DNA of 64,000 nt, from NCBI GenBank assembly GCA_004369085.1, contig ML210178.1, positions 149,082 through 213,081 on the forward strand, given 5' to 3'. Origin of the DNA: Coprinopsis marcescibilis. Lineage: Eukaryota; Basidiomycota; Agaricomycetes; Agaricales; Psathyrellaceae. Below the pieces are notes generated by a model, which had not been told where the DNA came from, did no database searches, and was given only the letters and a program-made list of their open reading frames with translations. Below, piece by piece: positions 23,671-36,400 of the stretch. Within the stretch, counting starts at the first letter, position 1; every line of letters starts with the position of its first letter. Made by a program: the position numbers and the translations under genes.

Positions 23671-24996
23671 TTAAGGCGATGTGGTATTTCCCTTCTCAAT
23701 CCAGGCGGTATGTCTCCGGAGCAATTCGGCAACAATGTCCTCCTCAATCTCCTTGCCCTCATGAACAGGCCCATGGTGGTCTTCAGGAAGTGCAATGCGA
23801 ATCCAGTGCTCTTCAAAGGATGGACTGGATGTTCCGTCAATCGAGTTGTTCTTGCGAGATACAAAGACAACCTCGAATTTTCTCCGATGTAGGTCGTTTC
23901 CGATGACCACCTGGTGGCCATATCGTTCGAGGGCTTGGCGGGCTTTAGGAATGAGGAGTTTGTCATCGGTTTCAAGCTATGAATTTTGGTTAGGGGAACA
24001 CCTTAGTTGCCATTAGGAAAAAAGTACCTTGAAAGAGACAATGAACCCTTCTTTGGTCCATTCATCGACCAAAGGCTTGAGAATCTTGGGGACTTGGTCC
24101 ATTTCGATGCGCAAGCTCCCTTTGCCAGATTGGATTTTATGCTCAGACTATTAAATTAATCAGAAGCAACGCACGAAGGACACAAAGCCCAACGTACCAT
24201 CTTTTGCCTTGGGAGGAAGAAGTCGCTAACTGCTGCAGCGAGATAGAACAGCCCCTTTCGCCCAAGAACGGACATTTCTTGGCAAACCGCTCGGAGTAAC
24301 CACAGGTAGTCATTGACGGTGACGAATGTCAGAGTGTGCAGTGTTCCAGCCCTGTGGACCTTCTTGTACATGGAGAGAACATCCAGCAGATGTTCTCTCT
24401 TCGTAGGCGTGACGCTTATGGTTGGTGTGGTTTCGCCCTCCCTTTCCTCTATTTCCAGGAAATCCAAGAATGGATTGGTGGAATGCGAGTAGTGCCGACT
24501 GAATGGTTGCAGGCTGAACTGTCTGTGCATAAATATGACGGCATATCCCGCTTTCAGAAAGTATTCCGCAGATGTTGCACCGCGAGTTCCTGCAGGGAGA
24601 ACCGTTAGAGTCCGAGGGGAGGGGTGTTGCGCTGAGACACGACATACCGGCACTAAAGTTGTCCAGGAAACGGACCCTAGAAATGGCCCTTTATGAGCCC
24701 AATTCTCTAAGTGGTGTAAACCGACAGAACTGGCTCACACATTGAGCTCTAAAGGGACGGTAGTTCCTCCACTCTGTAGAGGGAAAGAAGATCCAAATAT
24801 ACGGAGATACTGTGAGTTCCAATTCCTCAAATCCTTCGGAATACACGCGCACCGTGACGAGTACTACACCCCTGGCTTCCTTCGCATGAGTTTCGACGAA
24901 CTCCTTAACCCGAGCAACGTCTTGTTGCAGCGTTGGTGGAGGAAGCTGGGTCGCGAAGTACTCCTCCGCCGAGAAAGTGGTTGGCTCTGTGTACAT
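23671..24996 (-). CDS. CAB2: phosphopantothenate--cysteine ligase
   Basis: The enzyme joins 4'-phosphopantothenate and cysteine in coenzyme A synthesis, in the cytosol. The ATG at 24996 starts [14 protein letters not shown], and TAA is at 23671-23673. Exons were joined in phase to give [16 protein letters not shown], then [20 protein letters not shown], both hallmark blocks of the family. Further on, [51 protein letters not shown] and FIVSFKLETDD are the nucleotide- and phosphopantothenate-binding blocks. Length, about 340 aa, fits eukaryotic CAB2/PPCS enzymes, which lack the decarboxylase domain found fused in bacteria. At least five short introns. It has the same orientation as SEC2 but no sign of a shared promoter. 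Confidence 0.93.
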
Positions 24997-25872
24997 CTTG
25001 AAGTTCTTGATCCTCTACTGATGTTTCAACGCTTGATTCGATGGCGATTCGTGGATCAATACGAGGAGAAAGATGAAATAAGGGTTCAAAATATGCGCAG
25101 AACCATACCCCGGTCAGGGTCTGGTACGTTCTGCTCGGTCAGGGAGATCGAATCGCCGGGACCGAAATCAGCGAGATTGAATATTGAGGTCCCGCTATAG
25201 TCCCGCTATACAGCAATCGATTGGGGCCGTTGCTCAGCCGTCCGCCGCTTACCTCTGAGATCTGAGACGCCAACTGTCGTATGCAACAACTGAAGCTTGA
25301 AGAGCTGAGCTCTGGCCGACTTTTAACCTGGACCGCTTCAAAGTCACTTTTAAATCGGAGCCAGCGGGGGGTCTGACGTCTATTACCCTAGGGTCTCAAG
25401 CGCTATCGGGACATCAAGTAATTGAAACGATATCGTAGTAATACCTGAGGCCAGACCACCTCTAAGCTCTCAGATTCAATCATAAAATTGCATGGCAAGT
25501 GTTATGGCCACGTCCAGCAGGCAGCATCATTCTGACACTGAAAATAGGTTCTATCACATACCCGACAGCCACACGTTATCCATTCATGTGTGCCCGGGAG
25601 CCTCCACATATTAACATGAGGCGTGTCAGTAGCGTTGCTTCAAAGGATGGTGTTATTCTGTCTCGCCCATAAAAGAATGTGCTGGAGGAAGGATACCTGG
25701 CTTCAAATGATGATCGACTTACTGAGCGCCTATCGGAAAGAAAAGGAGCTCGTGACGCCACGGCGGCCGAGCACTGAGTGCTGTTGAGATAAGCATCTCT
25801 TCCTACGACTCTCAGGCAATCTCAAATACTCATACCAGATTGAAAAATACAAAGGGATCGCTCATCTCTGCG
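24997..25872. other. divergent intergenic region
   Basis: This promoter region lies between the ligase (-) and caspase-like (+) genes. It contains a short tandem direct repeat, GTCCCGCTATA twice, at about 25188-25210. No gene is supported. Confidence 0.5.
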
Positions 25873-28034
25873 ATGGTACTAGATCGTCAAATAAAGTGAG
25901 TTTCTCACGGTTGTGTTGGATTTGGAACGAATTCACCCTCGATTATGCTCCTGCTTTATTAGAGCCTTTTCGCTCGTTATTGGCATTGACGAGGTAGTTT
26001 GGCATTTGGGTACAATAGCTTCAACCGTTGATAAACCTCCGTGTCCTAGTATCAGTCTCCAGAGGTACCTCGCTTGCGGCGTTGTGCGTCCGACGCAGAC
26101 ATAATTTACGACTATATTCTGGACACATTCGGTCCCGAAAATGCGGGCAACATCCTCATTCTGAAGAATGGAAACGCTACGAGGAGGGCCATCTTGTCAG
26201 CATTCCGTAGCCACCTCATCGACAATGAAGATATCAAGGCTGAAGACTCCGTCATCGTCTATTTCGCGGGACATGGGATACGCACTGCCCCACCCACGGA
26301 CTGGGTAACGGGCGACAGGAAGATCGAAGCTTTGTGTCCAAGCGATGAGGGTATATTGGATCCTGAAACTGGAGAAGTCGTCAGATGTATCCCGGATATC
26401 ACTATTCACAAGCTACTGCAGCAGGTTTCGCTCAAGAATCAAAACATTGTAAGGATCCGTTTCTATCCCTGCAAACCCAGTGCGCCGGATCTCATTCGTT
26501 TTTTAGACGGTGATTTTCGATTGTTGCCACTCTGGTGGTGGCACTCGCGATATCTTCGATGATCACTACGCCATATTCAGGAGTCGCGACTTGGAACCCA
26601 AATTGGATGAGGCGCCGTTCCCTCCTATCGATCGCGATATATGGAGCCTCCCAGACCCTCCTCAACTCAAGAAGACTCAAGACTTTCTATTAGACACCCT
26701 CTTTGCAGCATGTCGACCTCTTGAGAAGGCCAAAGACGGATACTTCACGCATCACCTCATAATGGATATCCTTCGCCCCCGAGATAAGCGTGGCGTCGCT
26801 ACAACGCTTTCTGACTTGGAGGTTCTGGTCAGCCCACTTACAGGCCAGAATCCGGTATTCCGTGGCCCTCCGAACAAACTCTTATTCAGAAATTCCAGCA
26901 TCGATGTCACACGAAAGAGCTTCTCCGTCAGAAAGCTTTCAGATGGGTCTATCCGAGTTGAGGCCGGAAGAATTCATGGGATAGGTGTAGGGGACATCTT
27001 CAAGCTACCTGATGGTAGAACTTTGAAAGTCGAGACATCAAACATCTTCGCCTCTACATTGAAGGACACGTTAGGGTCCACTACCCAAATCCCCGACGGA
27101 ACCAAGGTGATTGCTACTCCGTCCTTGGTAGATGCCAAAGTGTCGGCTTTCCTCAGCGATGAGCTCAAGAATTCTATCCCTCCTCGATCCAGCACCCTTT
27201 CATTTGAGGCTGTCGCCGACTACGAGGAGGCGACAGTGGCAATTTCTCGCGGACAAGACGATACAGTCGAAGTCGAGCTGCGAGACGCATTGTTCCAAGG
27301 CATATGCTCTAGGACAAGCTTCGATTGGAGCCACTTCAAGGACAATATACCTGGTCTACTCGAGTCCATCGCTGTATTCCGCCTTCAACTCGCTCGGCAG
27401 AGTGTCACCTCAGACCTTGCACTGCTAACTCAAGATCAGAGGGAAATGGCAGAGCCGAGGCATCTCTGGAGCGACGTCAACGTATCACTGTATCGCATCG
27501 AGAAGAGATTGTTCTTCTACACTCCAAAAGAGCCTGTCAGCAACCTTTTCCAGCAAAATGTGGCACACCTGAAGCACCCGGAAGGATCCGAATACGAATA
27601 TGGAATCTGTATCCAGAACAAAGGAAAGATGACTTTGTTCTTTTACGTGTTCTACTGCAATCCTGCAGACTTTAGCATCGACGTAAGTACCTTTCTAAAC
27701 TACAGCCTTGCACTATTGAACGAACGGAACTGAGCAGGACTGGAACCCAGTAAAACATTTAGAGGTTCCCCCAGGCCAAAGAGCCACAATCGGGTATGGA
27801 TCTGCGGGAGGTCAACCGTTCACCTTCGACTTGGATAAACCGGAGAATATGAAATCGGAGAGCGGCTTCTTGAAGATATTCGCTGCGTCGCAGCCTGTGA
27901 ACGGAATGGAATCGTTCGTGGTACCTGCAGTTGGCGCGTCCAGCGAAGAATTCAGAAGAATTAGGCAGGTGGACGTCGCTAAGAAGGATGAATGGGGAAC
28001 ATGGACAGGTATAATCACCGTGACGCCTACCTAG
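25873..28034 (+). CDS. caspase-fold (peptidase C14, metacaspase-like) protein
   Basis: The ATG at 25873 begins MVLDRQIKAFSLVIGIDE, spliced over two short introns to YQSPEVPRLRRCASDADIIY, the first strand and helix of a caspase p20 domain. The catalytic His is in VIVYFAGHGIR (codon 26272-26274). The catalytic Cys lies in VIFDCCHSGGGTR, restored by splicing out an intron that ends TTTTTTAG. Later FAACRPLEKAKDGYFTHHLI fits the p10-like end of the fold. About 350 further residues, with a Lys/Gly/Asp pattern and FRNSSIDVTRKSFSV, form an unknown C-terminal domain; the last exon starts DWNPVKHLEVPP and ends ITVTPT. No N-terminal prodomain or zinc finger of classical type I metacaspases is present. 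Expected to be a cysteine protease of arginine/lysine specificity. A role in programmed death or allorecognition is inference. Confidence 0.9.
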
Positions 28035-28369
28035 GCGCGATGCAGGCATGAGACTCAAGAGTGTCAGTTGGTACTATCCTGTTTACTATGATTTTTTTTC
28101 CAACTACTACATCCAACGATAAATCTGACACGCTTAGTATTTAATGTATGGAGAAATTGAATTGCACTTTAGTGAAGTATCTCAGTACTCAGTAGCCACG
28201 GGCTCAGCAGTAGGCATGTAAGTGAAGTCAAAATCAAAAGTGAAGTAGTAGGGACTCGATCGGCAGACTCGGACTCGGAGTTCCGTTTGTTTGGCCATCG
28301 ATCAGCAAGCGCCCAGGACGCGGGCTTGAGCGGAGTGCAAACTCTGGATTCTTCCTAATTTATTCGATC
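28035..28369. other. short intergenic
   Basis: This 335-bp spacer between two plus-strand genes contains GACTCG-type repeats (GACTCGATCGGCAGACTCGG near 28252). Similar hexamers occur in the MITE, but no terminal repeats or target duplication were found here. Confidence 0.5.
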
Positions 28370-29243
28370 ATGCGATGCAACGTCAATACCGTTTTGCTGG
28401 GCCCAAAGCTCGCCCTCGTTCCATACTCACCGAAACACGTCGCTGTGTGTCCTTGTCCTTTTGTCGAAACAACAGACTCTTTACCGATACCGTCTCTAGA
28501 AATACCACGAATGGATGACCAGCGAGGAGTTGCGTCAGCTCACGGCGAGTGAGCCACTGACTTTGGAGGAGGAATATGAGATGCAACGTGAGTACTGGCT
28601 TACTACAGCATCCAAACCCCCTTTTTCAAAGAGTCATTCAGAAAAATGGCAGATCGACGAGGACAAGTTGACATTTATCATTCTTTCGAGGGAGAATGGC
28701 CCATTGGCGGCGACGACTGAGGAGAACATAAAACCAACGGATCCTCGACTTTCTGAATGTCCCATGGTTGGGGACGTGAACCTTTTTCTCAGTGGGACCT
28801 TACAGGACCTTCAAGCGCCCTTGGTTATACGATCGGCCACAGAGGATATGGATCCATCTGGCCCAGAATTAGAAGAAGAAAACGAATCGCATGCAGAGGT
28901 TGAGATCATGATTGCAGGTGTGAACGGTCAACGACCTCCTGCCAAGATTTCTCTGATTTCCCTCACAGAACCGGCGTACCGTCGAAAAGGGTATGCTCTT
29001 GAGGCATTGCAACTAATGCTTGAGTATGGGACCGGCCATAAACTCGGACCAGTATCTCCAATTACCGTGACATCGGAATCACTGCAGACCGTTGAATCAC
29101 CTCTGAAGATTTCGCCAACCCGACTTTTGACCCGAATAGCCGAAGACAATGTTCCCAGCGTTCGGCTGTTCGAAAAGCTGGGTTTCCACGTTACTAAACG
29201 TGTCTCTGTGTTTCAAGAAATTGAGTTGCGATGGAGGTCCTAG
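28370..29243 (+). CDS. NAT9-like GNAT N-acetyltransferase
   Basis: Two exons, 28370-28444 and 28500-29243, with a 55-nt intron. The start MRCNVNTVLLGPKLALVPYS leads into AKYHEWMTSEELRQLTASEP and LTLEEEYEMQ. This is the characteristic N-terminus of the N-acetyltransferase 9 family. The acetyl-CoA-binding motif A reads EPAYRRKGYALEALQLMLEY, and motif B reads NVPSVRLFEKLGFHVTKRVS. About 272 aa, close to the family's usual 210-250 with an acidic insert (about residues 115-140). It is probably a cytosolic protein N-acetyltransferase; the substrate cannot be read from sequence. The product was rebuilt by splicing, because the ATG exon and the body are in different frames. Confidence 0.92.
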
Positions 29244-29895
29244 CCCTATTTGATAGCCCGTGCTTCCCATTAACATTCTTCTCACCATTTGTTGTGGATC
29301 AGAGCTATCAAGCAGTTTTCGATCCAAGTTTCAAGCTTCAAGCTTCGAGCCCATCAATCGTCTTGACTCCCTCTCCTAATTATGTGCAACATCGTTTTGG
29401 ATTCGAAGCTATATATTCCATGTCGTCTCTATTCCCACAAAGATCTGCTTACCATTTATTCCAGCGCTCACCCACTTCAAGAAGCTCTGACGACAATCAC
29501 GAAGACGAATAATCTCCACAAGCATCTGGGAAAGTTTACCTACATCGCCTGGGGTCACCGGAGCGATAACGTTTCCTGGGGGCTTCAATATTATGTAGGC
29601 AAATTGACAAAATGAAAGGACCCCCGTTCTGCCCTGGCGTCAGACAATCATGATCCAAAGCACGATATCGATTACGATTGGTCAATTCAAATTGCAAGTC
29701 CATTGGGCGCCTGGCACGGGATTACAGGGGTTACCGGTTACTCATTCAAATCTCCTCGCAAAGGTCCAGCAGGTACTGGCTGGTTAACCTCAAATGGATC
29801 GACTTCAAACTTCTTCCATTTCATTTCAATATCTTGCAGAATCAAGCACATTCTTTTCATTTATTTTTCAATCCAAGCAAAGTCCAAGAATCGAG
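29244..29895. other. intergenic, promoter of membrane-protein paralogue 1
   Basis: No gene is seen. At 29640-29690 the sequence resembles the stretch before paralogue 2 (CAATCATGAT ... CGATTGGTCAATT), a trace of the duplicated promoter. Pyrimidine-rich sequence precedes the ATG. Confidence 0.5.
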
Positions 29896-32800
29896 ATGAA
29901 GCTTCCGATTCGAGCAAGGACTTGCATCAAGAATTTCTTGTGGATCAGTCGAGCCAAAATAGTGGTACGTGTCCAAATTTGCCTCCTGGCCAACATCATC
30001 AGCACCGAACTAACGTTTTGACTATACTTACAGTACCAACGGATCACTTTGACGCGATACACATCTTTCTATTTTCTGTTCACCGTGTTTCTTTGCCTCA
30101 TCACAAGCGCCTTGCACGCAGTCGTTGTTTCTGATAACACAAAGGCAGTCACAATCCTCGACAGTGTTCTCCTGTTCTCCAAACTACCTCCCCATATCAC
30201 CCAAATTGTCGACAGGGTGCTCCAACGGTGTGATGGTGTTCCAGAAGGAGGGGCTGTCTGCGAGATCGTGGTGGATTTGAACGAGGGGTCACCAGCTTTG
30301 CGGCGGCGCAAGCTCGAAATCTACTCTAGACTCATGGTATGTCCCAATAATTGCGTCGCGTCGACGGTGGAGTCAATAACAGGATTCACCACAGCTCCGC
30401 CAAGTGGCCCCAAGTGGCGAAACAGGGGAAGATGATAAGAGCTCCGAGGGATCGTCAGTGGACGGCGACGGCACCAGCTCTGTTTCTTCAAACGATAGCG
30501 CAGAGGACCTGTCGGCCAGCAATACACCGACGTATGCTTCGACGCCGCAAGCTCCAGCTGAAACCATATTACAGCCCACTCTCGTCACGATAACCAACAC
30601 GCCACCAGTTACCACTGCATCGGGTTCTCCTTCGGCCTCCAGTCCCACAGCATCTACCGCCGGTCCTATTCAGGATACACTTAATGTGCCTCAGAGGACG
30701 GAATCGGCATCTAGGGTGACCGCGACATCTGCATCAGCCCCTACAGCCACAAGCAAGGGAGAGCAGCACAGTGCCTCTCCATTCCCGCCAAACTTCCCTG
30801 GAGAAACCGCAGATAGCTCTATCGTTAGCGAAGAATGTGCACTTTCTCTCAGTTGGCTGGAAGACGGGTATGTGATCTACTCTGGATTGTGCTCTCAGAA
30901 TGCTAATGATTCAACCCCTCCAGCCTTCATGACGCCAGCCGCGAGGATATCGCCCTGTTACTGTCGAATCTATGGATGCTCACTATTGGCGTTTTCGCAG
31001 AAAGTCCTTGGGATATTCAGCATCAAGATACTGGCAGGATTAACCCAGGTCTAGATCCTAAACGAATCTCTCCCACATCTCGGTGCTGCTTTCTTTGCTC
31101 ATGTCCTTGGGAGTTTTTGGTCTGCCTTCCGTATTTACGAGACCAAGTCTTTGCTCGTGTTCTACAGAACCGTTATCGTTCCACGTCCATGTCAAGGTCA
31201 AGATTTCTTAGGAAAATGGTGGGAGGAAAGTCTCGCCCACGCGGTAATTCGCGTGCTGCTTTCCTCTACCACACACATCGCTGATAATATCACCTAGATC
31301 CCCATCGTAGTTTTAAATGGCATTGGAATCATCTTCCTCGGATTCTTCACTTGGAAACTCTACCACGTAACTTGGACTTCGCTGAGAACTACCTCTCGAT
31401 TCGATGCTGATTACAGCTCCAAAGGTGTATTCCACTCAAACATTTAGCCGTGTTGGTGCATCTCCCATTGTGCACAGAATGTACAAGGTTTATGCCCTCT
31501 CTTTTTGTGGCGCCTTTTACTTTCACTCACAATTCGTGGAAACAACAGGTCCTGCTCTTGTTCTCTGCCGGATTACATCTCAGCATGTTCTTCTCGATCG
31601 TGTCAGCCGGTTTGTGGATCAGCAAGATGACCCATGGAAACATTAGAGAATTCGCGCATCACCGACATACCTACACAGCAGTATTTGCCGTTTTCATTTT
31701 GGTAAGGCTGATCTAACTCGTGGACATCTGAACATTAATGAGCTCACTTCCTAGGCGATCATACCTTGGGTCATCATGGTGCGTACATCAACCCTCATGT
31801 CTTACACAAGGTGTTCAATCAGCAACAGGGGTGGGTCTCCGTGCGCAAAGAGGCCAGGAAGAGGTTTTGGGTCTTCGTTGGCATGTCTGTACTCCTTGTC
31901 TCCTTTTCCAGCTTCATGTTTAGCAGCGCATGTAAGCGCCGTTTCCCAAATTCATTAGGATTGGACGCTCAGTGCAACTTGCAGTGTACCGAATGATTTT
32001 CACGCGCTGAAAGTTCTTCGCCACCATGACTGTCACCGCCTATATTATCTTGGTTCTGACCATTGCAGTCGGATTACTTTGCAGAATCAACTTTGGCAAA
32101 GGTCTCTCTGGCTTCCGTGCGTTCTTCGTTTACATTTTCTTTGGCCATACAATTCATTGTTATCTATGTTTATTTTCTAGTGGATGTTAGCGAAGCACTC
32201 GAAGGCGCTGACTTTACTCCCGTCAACTTCTCCCACTACAACGAAAAGCGAGATGGCGAATCAGGTACCTGGGGCGCGTCCCAACGCAACGACATTCTCC
32301 GCTCAGTATCCAGGACGGACATCGCCATTCCCGAGAAAATCCATCAGGATGGAACAGGACCTCTTCCTCAGGACAACCCATTCATCGCTGCGCAGGAGAT
32401 CGAGCGGGACGTAGTCTACTCTGACAACCTCCGGGACCCTGTCCGAGTCCATCTTTCTTCTGAGCCGAAACTCGTCTCCGAGAAGTATCAAGCCTCAATG
32501 CCACCGTCCAGGAGAAGCGCGAGCCAGGGCAACGATGGCATCAACGCCATTCTCAACGCAGCTCCAGCAAGTGGAGACCTCAATCCCAGCATCGCTAGCA
32601 ACTCTGTGATGGAGTACTACATGCACCCACGCGCTGAGGTCAAGGACCCCGATCCCTGGGGCCACTTCAGCAGCAAGCAGGGTGGGGAGGGGCGTGTTTC
32701 GCCAATGATGGAATCCAGGCCCACGAGCACTCTTAGCCAGTTCCTGTGGCACTCACAGTTGGCGATCATGAACCCGGATGCGTATCGAGCCTCAGTGGCC

Positions 32801-32938
32801 TCGTCTAATGCTTCGACTATACCTCCGCCTGTACATATCCCCACTTCCGCGAGGTTTTCCTCGGCCAATAGTTCCATCAGGGGTATCGCTGCTGCGTTCC
32901 CGACTGTCCCGCGTCCACGCAGCTTGGAGCAGGTTTGA
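29896..32938 (+). CDS. multi-pass fungal membrane protein, tandem paralogue 1
   Basis: It starts MKLPIRARTCIKNFLWISRA and ends AFPTVPRPRSLEQV at 32938, with about twelve exons. Order: an N-terminal span with ITLTRYTSFYFLFTVFLCL; an extracellular or lumenal part with Cys and a long Ser/Thr-rich stretch; SLSWLEDG/LHDASREDIALLLSNLWM; then spans in HLGAAFFAHVLGSFWSAF, VLNGIGIIFLGFFTW, FSAGLHLSMFFSIVSAGLW and IIPWVIM. GWVSVRKEARKRFW and CRINFGKGLSGF are the most conserved blocks. A cytoplasmic tail of about 230 residues is disordered. The layout matches a large uncharacterised agaricomycete family (about eight spans). The donor after SNLWMLTIG is degraded compared with paralogue 2: the best in-phase donor is GTTTTC at 30991, with acceptor at 31054. 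That may cost three residues or impair splicing. Confidence 0.85.
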
Positions 32939-33463
32939 GACGAAACATCAGTACTACTTTCTATCTATATACTAGACTTAGTAATAAGCACCGTTCTATC
33001 ATGGGGCCCAGAACCTCCTTAGACATCAGTTGCCATCTCATTGGCCAATCATGAATCAACATATCATGATTGGTCGATTAACCAAACAGAAATTTGGCAC
33101 ACGACCACAATTACGTTGTTGGGGAGGGCGAATGGAGACCGTTGTTACCCACAGAGGCGGCCAATGGACCCAGGCGAATCGCAGCCTATAGATGAGTCGT
33201 TACAAGAGTCTCCTTGTTTCCTTCTTCCCATTAACTTCACTGTGGAGTCCTCGAGAGCATAGACGGTTCGCCTGTGTCCTGGCTCTGCTTTCCTTCCTTC
33301 CTTCATTTCTATTCTGTCTTTTATTCTTCTTTTCACAGACTGAGTCTCATTCCTTCGTTCAAAATCCTTTGAAAGGTCCAGCAGGCGCTGGTTAATTAAA
33401 GGATTGACTCCCAGCTTTCTATATTTTCTCTTTTCTTGTAGACCACATTCCTTTCTCTTCAAA
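32939..33463. other. intergenic between tandem paralogues
   Basis: This stretch holds the palindrome at 33045-33073 and a pyrimidine-rich run (33285-33345) just before the start of paralogue 2, a common basidiomycete core-promoter feature. No gene is seen. Confidence 0.5.
33045..33073. repeat. inverted repeat with CCAAT / ATTGG arms
   Basis: CCAATCATGA at 33045-33054 and its exact complement TCATGATTGG at 33064-33073 are separated by 9 bp. It lies about 390 bp upstream of the ATG of paralogue 2. A diverged version lies before paralogue 1. It may be a paired CCAAT-binding site or simply a small hairpin. Confidence 0.6.
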
Positions 33464-36400
33464 ATGCAACTTCCTCTTAGTACGAGGACATGGATCAAGA
33501 ACTTCCTATGGATGAGTCGAGCCAGAATAGTGGTACGTATTGCATCTTGGCCCCGACTGCCTTGGCACTGAATCCACAATCACATACTGTGCAGTACGAA
33601 CGAATCACTTTGACGCGATACAGCTCTTTCTACTTCCTCTTCACCGTGTTCTTATGCCTCCTCCTGAGTGCCTTGCACAGCGTGGTCGTGTCCGACAACA
33701 TAAAGGCAGTCACAATCCTCAACAATCAAGTCCAAGGCGCCGAGTTGCCACCCCACATTACCAGGATAGTAGATGGGGTGTTGCAACAATGTAACGGGAT
33801 TCCGCAGAAGGGAGCGGACTGTCGGGTAGTGATGGACCTGAACGAGGGGTCGCCAGCCTTGCGTCGACGCAAGCTTGAGATCTACTCAAGGCTCATGGTG
33901 CGTAACAATAATGTTGAGCCCTGCACTCTGTGTTGACCGAATATTCACACTACCCAGCTCCGCCAGGTCGCCCCTCCTCAACCCAGTCAAAGTGCAGGGC
34001 CTACAGAGGACTCGTCGTCTGAAGAGAGTGCCGAATCATCAGATGACGACGGTGACGGAGCCAGCTCTGTTTCTTCTGGCGACGGCGACGGGAGTGTCGA
34101 CGAAGTCGTCGTAACGTTCACGTCAACATCTCAAGTAGTTTCTGGAACCGCCTTCTTACCCACACTTGTTACGATTACCAGCACTCTACCACCAGCTACC
34201 ACAGCTACACCATCAGCGACAACAACCTTGGGTCCAATTCAAGGGGATCCTACTGCACCTGCCATCCCCACGGCTACGCAAACGGAGGGAGGACCTGGTA
34301 CTTCCCAGTTCCCACCATTTGGAACTGGAAATACTGCAAACATACCAAACCGAACTTCAAATAGTGCCCTCTCTATCAGCCAAGAATGCGCCTATTCCCT
34401 CAGTTGGCTTCAAGATGGGTACGTGAGATTATGAACTCCTCGTGTTCGCAACGTGCTGAAGAAAGAACACAACTCTAGTCTCCATGACGCCAGCCGTGAG
34501 GATGTCGTCCTTCTGCTGTCCAATTTATGGATGCTTACGCTTGGTGTGGTGGCGGTAAGTTTGTATTTAGTGTTCTACGATAACCGAATAACTGACAAAC
34601 GGTTCGTAGATCCTGAATGAATCTCTTCCTCATCTCGGAGCTGCTTTCTTCGCTCACATTCTAGGAAGTATTTGGTCCGCCATCCGTATCCATGAAACCA
34701 ATTCGCTCCTTGTCATGTACCGGACTGTCATTGTTCCACGCCCCTGTCAAAGCCAAGATTTTCTAGGAACGTGGTGGGAAGAACGTTTATCTCATTCGGT
34801 GAGTCGTGCACAACTTTGACACTGCCTGTTGCTGATATCCAAGTCTAGATCCCCATCGTTGTGTTCAATGGCATCGGTGTACTCGTTCTGGGATTCTTTA
34901 CCTGGAAACTCTACAACGTGAATGCCTTGTTATGGTTGCTTTAATCACTCTGACCACGTTTCCAGGTGTATTCCACTCAAACGTTCAGCCGTGTTGGAGC
35001 TTCTCCCGTTGTGCACAGGATGTACAAGGTGAGTTCGAGATTTCCCCCAAATGTCGCCCCGTTATGTTAATTGGGTTTATAGCTTTTGCTTTTCTTCTCT
35101 GTCGGCTTGCAACTCAGCTTTTTCTTCTCGATTGCTTCGGCTGGGATGTGGATCAGCAAGATGTCCCAAGGAAACATTAGTGCATTTGCGCAACACAGGA
35201 ACATATATACGGCAGTTTTCGCTATGTTCATCGTGGTAAGTCCAAGATTGGGAACTCAGTCGGACACCAGGCTAAATTGACAACATAGTTGATCATACCC
35301 TGGCTCATCGTGGTAGGCACAACCATCCTGATTCCTAGGTTACGAGATGCTCAAATAGATACAGGGCTGGGTTTCCATCCGCAAAGAGGCCAGAAAGAGG
35401 TTCTGGATCTTTTTGTTAATCTCTTTGCTCATTCTCGCGTTCTCCAGTTTCATGTTCAGCAGTCCGCGTAAGTCATTTCCGCCAAATCCACGAAACGCAG
35501 ATGTTAACCTTCAATTTCAGTGTACCGAATGATTTTCATGCGCTGGAGATTCTTCGCCGCAATGACGGTCACTGCCTTTGTTCTGTTGACCCTTACTGTC
35601 ACCGTCGGGTTGATTTGCAGGATCAATTTTGGAAAGGGTCTCTCAGGATATCGTACGCCATCTTTTACCATCTCTGTTTGGAAAATACTCAATCAATACT
35701 CCCCCATTTACTCTAGTCGATGTTAGCCAAGCACTCGACGGCGCCGACTTTACCCCCGTTAACTTCTCCCACAATAACGAGAAGCCAAAGCGGGAATCCG
35801 GAGTTTGGGGGACGTCTTACCCTAACAATGGTACTCCGCGCTCAGTGAATAGGCCGGAAATCGCTGTTCCCGAGAAGACCTACTATCAAGGCCAAGATGA
35901 CGACCCCTTCAAGACTGCACAGGAATTGCGGCTGGAGCGAGGCGCTTCGGTTTACTCTGACCACATCCGTAGCCCTATCCAGCTCTCTTCTTCGCCGGCA
36001 CTTCTTTCTGGGGAAGGAGACGCTCGGTATCGCGAGTCTTTTATGCCACCGTCTAGGAGAAGCTCAGAAGGCTATGGAATCACCGCCATGCTCAATGCCC
36101 CTCCCATGCCTGCCCGTGAAACTCTCAACGCGAGCATTGCGACCAACTCTGTGATCGATTACTATACGAACCCCCGTTCAGAGGTCAAGGGTCCGGATTC
36201 CTGGAGCCAATTCAGCAAGAAGGATGTTGAGCAGGGGTCACCGATTGCGGAATCCAGGCCCGGAAGCGTTTTCAGCGAGCTCTTGCCCCCGCAGAGGCTC
36301 ATGCTGACGAACCCGGACGCGTACAGAGCCTCGATTGCCTCGGCCGCCGGGCCCAGGATTTCAACTGTGTTGCCTCCCGTTCCCATCCCTACCAGCTCTG

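Noticed and set aside
28250..28300. GACTCG repeats resembling those inside the hAT-like MITE
   Set aside because: No terminal inverted repeats and no 8-bp duplication could be found around them.
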